The position numbers were made by a program, and so were the translations under genes. Of a stretch of 7,231 nt of DNA, positions 1 through 5,571 are shown in pieces; the first letter of the stretch is position 1, and each line of letters opens with the position of its first letter. The DNA comes from DATKMS01 sp041497995. Lineage in GTDB: Bacteria > Desulfobacterota > Binatia > HRBIN30. Location: assembly GCA_041497995.1 (NCBI GenBank), contig JBGQHM010000344.1, forward strand, positions 1 to 7,231. Direction: 5' to 3'. The notes under the pieces were generated by a model. It searched no databases. It was not told the DNA's origin and was given only the letters and a program-made list of their open reading frames with translations.

Positions 1-598
1 CCAAGGGGATGAAGATGACGACCATATATGATAGAGTCAATAAAATTATGAATGCACCCAACAACCAACGCCAGTGACGTCGATCGCGCTCCTTGCGGTA
101 GGTCCATAGTACCAGCAGAATCACGACTGACGCAGCCAAATCGCTGCTGTATTGCTTCAACTGCTTCGATGCGACGATCGCTATCGGCGAGACTGCTATG
201 ATCGCGGTAGCAAGCCACGCGTAGGGCCTCCTCAAGACCCGGCAGCTGAGCTCTGCAAACAGAACTAGGGCCAACAGGCCGAACATGGAGGGTATGGCGC
301 GCAAGGTGTAGTTGGAAAGGCCAAATATCTTCACGCTATATCGAACCAATATTAGGAGAAGAGGCGGGGTGCACTGCAGCCATCTATCGTAGTAGAACAT
401 CTGGGAAAGCGTGTCGGCCAAGACGGAGTTTGCGACCCACGCTTCATCAGTCCATAGGCTTCTACCGAAGTCGTCCAATCGTGGCAGCAAACCAGCCAAG
501 ATCACAAACGCAAAGGGAATCATCGTTGCTGGGCAACTGGCAAGACGGCAGGACCTCCCCGTGACTGACCGTTGTGCAGAGTCTACGTTTGCAGTCAT
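1..598 (-). CDS. GT39/ArnT-like membrane glycosyltransferase, N-terminal part (3' end outside window)
   Basis: An open frame runs from ATG 598 to the left edge with no stop (199 codons). After about 25 polar residues comes a first hydrophobic helix (about 26-40), then LDDFGRSLWTDEAWVANSVL (41-60). The Asp51-Glu52 pair right after helix 1 matches the catalytic acidic site of GT-C family-39/ArnT-like enzymes. Further matches are YYDRWLQCTPPLLLILVR (69-86) and ASKQLKQYSSDLAASVVILL (143-162), a K-Q-Y-S-S-D arrangement common in this family. Additional helices lie at about 105-118, 127-142, 155-166 and 178-198. The role would be sugar transfer from a polyprenyl-phosphate donor outside the membrane; the acceptor is unknown. 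The start is uncertain: GTG 601, ATG 598 and ATG 523 are all in frame and none has a good Shine-Dalgarno. ATG 598 is preferred because it leaves a cytoplasmic tail before helix 1. The coding region is markedly poorer in G+C and richer in ATA and TTG/CTA codons than its neighbours. Confidence 0.85.
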   Translation of the reverse strand, partial: MTANVDSAQRSVTGRSCRLASCPATMIPFAFVILAGLLPRLDDFGRSLWTDEAWVANSVLADTLSQMFYYDRWLQCTPPLLLILVRYSVKIFGLSNYTLRAIPSMFGLLALVLFAELSCRVLRRPYAWLATAIIAVSPIAIVASKQLKQYSSDLAASVVILLVLWTYRKERDRRHWRWLLGAFIILLTLSYMVVIFIPL

Positions 599-611
599 CA
601 CACTTTTTGGC

Positions 612-647
612 GCGAGCAGTCCGCGGGACGTTTAGCACTGCACTCGC
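612..647 (-). other. Weak hairpin just upstream of the partial glycosyltransferase gene
   Basis: GCGAGCAGT (612-620) and ACTGCACTCGC (637-647) are complementary apart from a two-base bulge, giving nine pairs around a 16-base loop. No run of U follows on the minus-strand transcript, so it does not look like an intrinsic terminator. It ends about 14 bases before the preferred ATG and could affect access to the start, or be chance in GC-rich sequence. Confidence 0.2.
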
Positions 648-736
648 TGAGAGCATCGCGCGACTGCAGCACCCGCCCGCTCGAACAAGCCGATTACCGG
701 ACAGAACCAACCTGCAATGCGCAGGATCTTGCTCAT
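632..736 (-). CDS. Possible small ORF, 34 residues, unrecognised
   Basis: An ATG five bases after the GT39-like stop opens a 34-codon frame ending in TAA. The start reads MSKILRIAGWFCPVIGLFE, mildly hydrophobic, and the tail is Arg- and Cys-rich. A GGA about nine bases upstream is the only hint of a ribosome site. It is in the same frame as the following glycosyltransferase, separated from it by the TAA and eleven sense codons. It could be a leader peptide, the stump of a decayed gene, or chance. I do not recognise it. The rest of the gap up to 599 holds no convincing promoter or U-tract terminator. Confidence 0.18.
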   Translation of the reverse strand: MSKILRIAGWFCPVIGLFERAGAAVARCSQRVQC

Positions 737-741
737 GCGGC

Positions 742-2421
742 TCATCCAGCCGACTTCCTCAAGTCATAGATGTAAATTGACGAGCCTACCTTTGCCGTGG
801 GCTGCATCCCGCGCAACCAGTCGAAGCTGCCCGGATCCACGTAGAGCCCATGCAGGTGGTTGATGCTGATCGCCACGACACAGTCGAGCGGTGCCGGCCC
901 GGCGGGCAACTCCTTCGTCTTGATACCGTAGTAGGCGAGATCGGCTTCGCCAAAATAGCTCACGCAAGGTTCGGTGATGCCGTGCGACTGCAGATAGCCG
1001 GCGAGCCGCTTGGCGTCCTGACCCCAATCGAGGTTCGAGTCGAGCAGATAATACTCGCCCCGATCTGCGCCGCCGACGGCAAGATTGAAGAAGCTCACGT
1101 AGTACGGATAGGCGTCCACACACTCAAACGACTGAATCGCGACAGCGGCGGCGAGCAGCCAGCGGCTAGTCGGGAAGGCGGATACCGTATCCGCCCACGC
1201 GACCCCGATGAGGATGAACACGGCAGGATAGATTGGCAGAAGGTGACGTACGCCGAGATTGATGTGGCTCGTCATCGCCCAGACGAAATACAGAGCGGCC
1301 GGCAGCACCAGTGCGACCAGATCGAAACGCATTCGATGGGTCGCCGCCCACCATATGGCCGGCAGCAAGAGGAGCAATACCGCCAGCGGCGTCTTCACCG
1401 CAAAGGTCACGGGAAAGTAGTACCACCAGCCGGACCTCGAGTATTGCCCGAGGAAATAGGTCCGGTGCCCGCGCTCCGCGTTGTGCCGGGCCACACGCCA
1501 AACGCCCACCAGGTATGGATGCAGCGGCACGCTCAGGCGCTCGCCAATCAGGCGTGCGGCAATGGTGGCCGACGCGGTCGTCTTGCTCAGAGGCGCCCAC
1601 TCCATCGTCTTCCACGCCGGCGCGTAGAGGACCAAGACGAGCACCGCAGCAATGGCATAGGCCACGGCAAGGGACTTGAGACCGTTGCGCCATGACGTGC
1701 GCCAGTGGCGCCAGCGGTGGATGGCCAACAGGAGCGCGAGCATCGGCACAAGGAAGATGCAGGAGTACTTTGACGCCAAGGCCAGCCCAAGCAGTGCGCC
1801 GCTCACCACCAGCTCACGGCGTCCGCCATGGGTGAGAAACTTCGCCCACCAGACACACGTCAGGAACGTAAACAGCGTGGCGATCAGATCGGTGGTGACA
1901 TACCGACCGTGCGCAATGATGTTCGGATCAAGGCAATAGAGGAAGAGCGCGAGCAATGCGGCGAGCGCGCCATAGTGGGCCCTGGTCCATCGCGCGATCT
2001 CCACTCCCAGGAGCAGTGTGAGCAGAATGGTCACGCTGCGAGCCGCCAAAAGCAATGCGTCGGCAGGGACCGTGTTCTTGTAGAGGAAGACTTTTCCGAA
2101 CGCCCACTCATCACCCTTCGCCCACGACAGATCCTCTACCGGGAGGCGCGCATTCAGCAGCAGCACCGGCAAAGCGTTCAACATCTTGCCCAAAGCCGGG
2201 TGCTCCGCGTTCATGCGGAAATCGCCCGTCTTCAAATAGCTGTATCCTGCGGCGAGATGGACCGCTTCGTCGAAGTTCTGGCTCTCCGGAACAATTGAGC
2301 TCACCTGAACGGTGGCCAGCGCCGCCAGCAGGACCGCGCAGCACAGCATGAAGTGCTTGTCGAGGAAGCGCTGGGTTCTTGGGGCATACACGGTGGAGTC
2401 CCGCAGTCGATTCCTCCTCAA
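742..2421 (-). CDS. GT39/PMT-like polyprenyl-phosphate sugar glycosyltransferase
   Basis: The open frame is up to 559 codons (from TTG 2421) and encodes a protein with about ten membrane helices and a soluble tail. Numbered from TTG: the first helix is about 25-43. The first outer loop holds NFDEAVHLAAGYSYLKTGDF (49-68) with the Asp51-Glu52 pair, then AEHPALGKMLNALP (72-85). This acidic pair plus HP-x-L-x-K pattern is the hallmark of bacterial family-39 / protein mannosyltransferase-like GT-C enzymes. Later come HINLGVRHLLPIYP (386-399) and YPYYVSFFN...LLDSNLDWGQDAKRLAGYL (438-477), both well-conserved family motifs. It probably moves a sugar from undecaprenyl- or dolichyl-phosphate to a protein, lipid or glycan acceptor outside the membrane. 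Acceptor and sugar are unknown. The start is uncertain: AGGAGG lies inside the TTG-started frame at 2413-2418, so the real start is downstream of it. CTG 2406 has ideal spacing; GTG 2391 and ATG 2349 are alternatives. Confidence 0.92.
   Translation of the reverse strand: MRRNRLRDSTVYAPRTQRFLDKHFMLCCAVLLAALATVQVSSIVPESQNFDEAVHLAAGYSYLKTGDFRMNAEHPALGKMLNALPVLLLNARLPVEDLSWAKGDEWAFGKVFLYKNTVPADALLLAARSVTILLTLLLGVEIARWTRAHYGALAALLALFLYCLDPNIIAHGRYVTTDLIATLFTFLTCVWWAKFLTHGGRRELVVSGALLGLALASKYSCIFLVPMLALLLAIHRWRHWRTSWRNGLKSLAVAYAIAAVLVLVLYAPAWKTMEWAPLSKTTASATIAARLIGERLSVPLHPYLVGVWRVARHNAERGHRTYFLGQYSRSGWWYYFPVTFAVKTPLAVLLLLLPAIWWAATHRMRFDLVALVLPAALYFVWAMTSHINLGVRHLLPIYPAVFILIGVAWADTVSAFPTSRWLLAAAVAIQSFECVDAYPYYVSFFNLAVGGADRGEYYLLDSNLDWGQDAKRLAGYLQSHGITEPCVSYFGEADLAYYGIKTKELPAGPAPLDCVVAISINHLHGLYVDPGSFDWLRGMQPTAKVGSSIYIYDLRKSAG
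2413..2418 (-). promoter_or_regulatory. Strong ribosome binding site (AGGAGG) of the GT39-like gene
   Basis: AGGAGG on the minus strand begins on the last base of the SGNH gene's TGA stop. It is the only consensus Shine-Dalgarno noticed at any gene start in the window. It rules out the overlapping TTG at 2421 as the likely start. CTG at 2406-2404 follows after six bases, GTG at 2391-2389 after 21 bases, and ATG at 2349-2347 much later with no site of its own. Its position suggests that ribosomes finishing the SGNH gene re-initiate here. Confidence 0.65.
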
Positions 2422-3467
2422 GGGAGCACTGGCGCAAGCTGGGCGGCGAGATGGTCGGCGAGCATCTGGTGACCAACATCGGAGAAATGCCAGACGTCGG
2501 TGAACACCGTCTTTTCCTCGCCGTCGGCGACGCGCGAGCAGTCCACGAAGTGGACGCCGCCGTCCGCTGCCAGACCGGTCAGTCCTCGGCGGATCTGCTC
2601 GTAGCTCGCCCGCAGATCCTCCTCCGAACCAAGCGCCACGAGCGTGGCCTTCTCAAGCCGGTCCTCGAGTGCGCTCCGCATCTTTTTCTCGAAGAGCGCG
2701 GGCTGCAGCGCGATCACCACCGCGATGCCCCGCGCCCGCAGCAGATCGCGAGCGGCGTGCATGTTCTCAAGGTAGAGGCGGACGCGCTCAGGGTAGTCGT
2801 GCTCGTTGTAGAGCTTGGTCCAGCCTGAACCGTCGAGGGTCTTCGTCTCGACCCCGAACCGCACGTGCGCGTTCGAGCCGTTCGTGAGGTCGTTCAGCCC
2901 GTCGAGAAAGACGACGACCTGCGGCTGCGTCGCGAGGCCCTTCTCTTCGAGCGCCTTCAGCTCCTGCTCGCTCTTCCATGCTCCGGTCGCCAGTACGGTG
3001 ATTGCCACCGGTCGGTCCTTCGTCTCGAGTTGGCGCGCAAGGCGGAAGAAGTAGGTGTTCTCGATCGTAGAGGCATAGGCGCCGAGGGCCACGCTCGCCC
3101 CGAGAATGAGTATCCGCGTGCCGGGGGTATGCGGCGCCGGCCCGTGCTGCATGCCCTGGGCGTCCACTTCGAGCAGCTCGGGGATGTGTACCGCGGGGAG
3201 CACCCAGCCGAGCACGGGATCTTCCAGATGTTTGGGGAGGCGCGCACCCCAGTAGCCTTCGCGCGGCCCGCGCTCGGGGACGGGAAGTCCGCGCTCGCGG
3301 TAGCCCGCCTCCCACGCCATGCGGTTCAGGCGTATCCCCTGCCAGACGACCAAGCTGCGCCATGCCCGTGGGATGACCTTGAAAGCCGCGAACGAGAAGA
3401 CAGCGGCGAACACCAGGGCGCCGCCGGCGAGCAGTGCCCGCCGCACTCGGTCACTGCGCCGCCACAC
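2418..3467 (-). CDS. Membrane-anchored SGNH/GDSL-family hydrolase
   Basis: This 349-residue protein has a basic N-terminus followed by one hydrophobic segment (about 11-30), which reads as a signal anchor that places the rest outside the cytoplasm. SGNH blocks can be followed in order: ILILGASVALGA (119-130) with Ser125 as the nucleophile; a Gly in ATGAWKS (160-166) as a possible block II; FLDGLNDLTNG (187-197) containing the block III G-x-N-D; and FTDVWHFSDVGH (322-333) with the D-x-x-H dyad Asp324/His327. The active site therefore looks complete. The family includes esterases, lipases and glycan O-acetyl esterases or transferases. Lying between two GT-C genes, the likely role is deacylation or acylation of a glycan or lipid-linked sugar, but no substrate can be assigned. 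The start is GTG, 17 bases inside the upstream gene, with an AGGG six bases before it; a second in-frame GTG lies seven codons later. The TGA stop sits beside the next gene's ribosome binding site. Confidence 0.9.
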   Translation of the reverse strand: MWRRSDRVRRALLAGGALVFAAVFSFAAFKVIPRAWRSLVVWQGIRLNRMAWEAGYRERGLPVPERGPREGYWGARLPKHLEDPVLGWVLPAVHIPELLEVDAQGMQHGPAPHTPGTRILILGASVALGAYASTIENTYFFRLARQLETKDRPVAITVLATGAWKSEQELKALEEKGLATQPQVVVFLDGLNDLTNGSNAHVRFGVETKTLDGSGWTKLYNEHDYPERVRLYLENMHAARDLLRARGIAVVIALQPALFEKKMRSALEDRLEKATLVALGSEEDLRASYEQIRRGLTGLAADGGVHFVDCSRVADGEEKTVFTDVWHFSDVGHQMLADHLAAQLAPVLP

Positions 3468-5571
3468 CGTAGACCCTGAACCCGTCGCCCGCCTTCAACA
3501 GAGTGAAGGCGTCGGAGTTCTTCCGCATCCAGCTCTCCTCGATCGGCCACGGCTCCTGCACGAAGACCGTGTCAACATTCTCTCTATGCAGCTCCTGCAG
3601 CCAGGCGTGGGAGAAGCTATCGTCGGGCGGCACGTCAGAGCCTGGCTGCAACGAGCGCTCCGGATACTTAGCCGGGACGTGCACGACCGTGTTTTGCAAC
3701 CGGCGGCCCAGCAGTGGATAGAAGAACCAGTTCTGTCCGCGGTGCGCCCACCCTGCTGCCAGCGCGATCCGGCGCGGATGCTCAGGGCGGTCACAGTACC
3801 GCCATCCCTCAACCAAGTCGCGCGGGATGGGCGAGACGTCGGTGAACTCTGCGTAGCGAAGCCAGCGGTTCCCGTCGCGAATGTCCTGTAGAAGGCAGAG
3901 CAGCGCCACACTCACAACAACCAAGAGCCCGATCCGTGGCAAAGAAGGGCGCGACACCCAACTCCTCCACGGCACCGCGAGCGTCGCGAGCAAAATAGCG
4001 GCGGTGCCCACGCCCACTGCCAGCGGGAAGCTCAGTGACACGGTCGTGTTTGCCATCATCATGTCCCAAAGCGCAAAGCTAGCGAAGACGGCGAGGATCG
4101 CCGAGGATCGCTTTCGCAGCGCGGCAAGCGCGGGCATGGCGGCAACGACCAGCAAGGCGAACGGCGTCGCTAAGAAGCGACTCGCCGCACCGGGCCAGAG
4201 CCGCCGCGCAAGGGCCGGGAACCCGTCGTCGGGCGCGTAGAAGACGAGCACGCCGAGGAGTGCGTATGCGGCGAGCAGCAACACGAGCCCGCGTTGCCTG
4301 CCGCTGGCATAGAACCACGCGGAGCCCAACGCGAGTACGATGACGAGGGGGAACTTGGGCCCAGCTGAGGTGGGGTGCCTCCAGGTCGGAAAATAGTTGA
4401 ACACGCCAGCGAACTGGGTGAGGTCGTCCTTTCGGCTGCCAAACCCCTTGCCCTCGGCAATCATGTCGGTGTACGGCGAGCCCGCAAGGAAGCGGTGCCC
4501 AGCCACCGTCACCTGCAACGGATAAATCGGGTTGCCCGTCTCTCGCCAGTTGGTGATGTACTTCCGGCCGCCCGCGACGCCCGCCAACAGCACGCCGCAA
4601 AACAAGATCGCCGCCATCTTGCCCCACTCGCGCCGCCGGCTGCACCGGAGAAAGACCGCGCCGACGACCGTTGAGAGCAACACCGCACTCAGCGCCAGGG
4701 CCGTGTGCTTTGCACCGACCGCGATACCCACCGCGACGCAGCTGGCCACTGCGTCTTTAGCTTCCCCATGCGACAGGTAGCGCACGGCGAAAAGCACGCC
4801 GCACATCAAGCCGGCAAACACTTCGATGTCGACGTCCTGGGTGGTCACGTAGGCAAACAGAAACGGCGAAAAGCACACCAAGCATGCTGCCAACGATGCC
4901 TCATCCCATCGTGCGCCGACCTCCCGGCAGAGGCCGTAAACCGCCAGGCCTCCTAACGCCAGGAAGGGGAAGCTCATCAGGCCCACAAGGAGATCACTGC
5001 CGAAGGGCAGCAGCAGCCACGCCGCCATCATCTCCCCATTGATGGGGAAATGCTCGTAGTGGTCCATCATGGGTGGCCCGTAGTCGAATCCCGCCAGCGA
5101 TCCGAGCTGGACGTAGCGCGCGGCGAAGAACAGATGATACATGAGGGCGTCCCAGCTCAATGGTGGCGACGCCAAGCCTCGCGCCGCCGCAAGGAACACG
5201 GCAAGCAGTGCAGCGCAAAGGAGCACCGCCCCACGTGAGGCAGACAACGCACGCAACCAGCCCCGGACGTGCTGGATCTCGATCGTCACGTTGCGAAGGT
5301 CGCCCCATAGACGATGTGCAAGGCTTCCGACCAGCATGCAGGCCGCGACAGCGGGCAGCCGGCTGAAGAGAGAGACGGCAGACAGTATCTGGGCGATGGT
5401 CAGCACCAAGAAGACAAAGACAATGCCTGCTGCGGCCACGCGCGGTGCAAACGGCGCCTCTGCAAAGAACCGCCGTGCAACCAAGTGTGCCGCATACAAC
5501 AGCGATCCGTTGGTGACGACGAAGACGAGGAGACCGATCGCTGAATGTTCCAGCGCAACGAGGACACTCAT
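3451..5571 (-). CDS. Large polytopic GT-C-like membrane protein (putative glycosyltransferase)
   Basis: This 706-residue protein has many hydrophobic helices: about 10-30, 45-70, 112-130, 180-212, 225-242, 250-265, 277-308, 318-336, 407-445, 465-483, 488-505, 512-534 and 546-562. A soluble C-terminal region of about 140 residues follows and is probably extracytoplasmic. After the third helix the first long loop carries SWDALMYHLFFA (139-150), with an acidic residue placed like the catalytic Asp of GT-C glycosyltransferases. Further on, TGNPIYPL (345-352) resembles a motif common in bacterial GT-C membrane proteins. These features suggest sugar transfer from a polyprenyl-phosphate donor on the outer face of the membrane. 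That is inference, and a flippase or other multispan protein is less likely but possible. The ATG overlaps the upstream sulfatase stop by 4 bases and no strong Shine-Dalgarno precedes it, which points to translational coupling. The 3' end overlaps the SGNH gene by 17 bases. Confidence 0.85.
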   Translation of the reverse strand: MSVLVALEHSAIGLLVFVVTNGSLLYAAHLVARRFFAEAPFAPRVAAAGIVFVFLVLTIAQILSAVSLFSRLPAVAACMLVGSLAHRLWGDLRNVTIEIQHVRGWLRALSASRGAVLLCAALLAVFLAAARGLASPPLSWDALMYHLFFAARYVQLGSLAGFDYGPPMMDHYEHFPINGEMMAAWLLLPFGSDLLVGLMSFPFLALGGLAVYGLCREVGARWDEASLAACLVCFSPFLFAYVTTQDVDIEVFAGLMCGVLFAVRYLSHGEAKDAVASCVAVGIAVGAKHTALALSAVLLSTVVGAVFLRCSRRREWGKMAAILFCGVLLAGVAGGRKYITNWRETGNPIYPLQVTVAGHRFLAGSPYTDMIAEGKGFGSRKDDLTQFAGVFNYFPTWRHPTSAGPKFPLVIVLALGSAWFYASGRQRGLVLLLAAYALLGVLVFYAPDDGFPALARRLWPGAASRFLATPFALLVVAAMPALAALRKRSSAILAVFASFALWDMMMANTTVSLSFPLAVGVGTAAILLATLAVPWRSWVSRPSLPRIGLLVVVSVALLCLLQDIRDGNRWLRYAEFTDVSPIPRDLVEGWRYCDRPEHPRRIALAAGWAHRGQNWFFYPLLGRRLQNTVVHVPAKYPERSLQPGSDVPPDDSFSHAWLQELHRENVDTVFVQEPWPIEESWMRKNSDAFTLLKAGDGFRVYGVAAQ

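Noticed and set aside
554..560. GGGGAGG on the minus strand as ribosome site for the ATG at 523
   Set aside because: The spacing is about 30 bases, too far for initiation at 523, and no in-frame start codon lies at the proper distance.
462..710. Minus-strand ORF of 82 codons with paired cysteines (KKCDDCKRRLC), resembling a small zinc ribbon
   Set aside because: It overlaps the start of the partial glycosyltransferase in another frame, starts with TTG, has no ribosome site, and its cysteines are scattered beyond the one pair. The overlapping frame has far stronger family motifs.
850..1695. Plus-strand ORF of 281 codons opposite the GT39-like gene
   Set aside because: It is a high-GC antisense shadow: low-complexity Arg/His/Gln-rich translation with no recognisable domain, opposite a gene with clear family motifs.
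2865..3479. Plus-strand ORF of 204 codons opposite the SGNH gene
   Set aside because: The SGNH frame on the other strand has all catalytic blocks. This translation is charged and featureless, as expected from antisense of GC-rich coding DNA.
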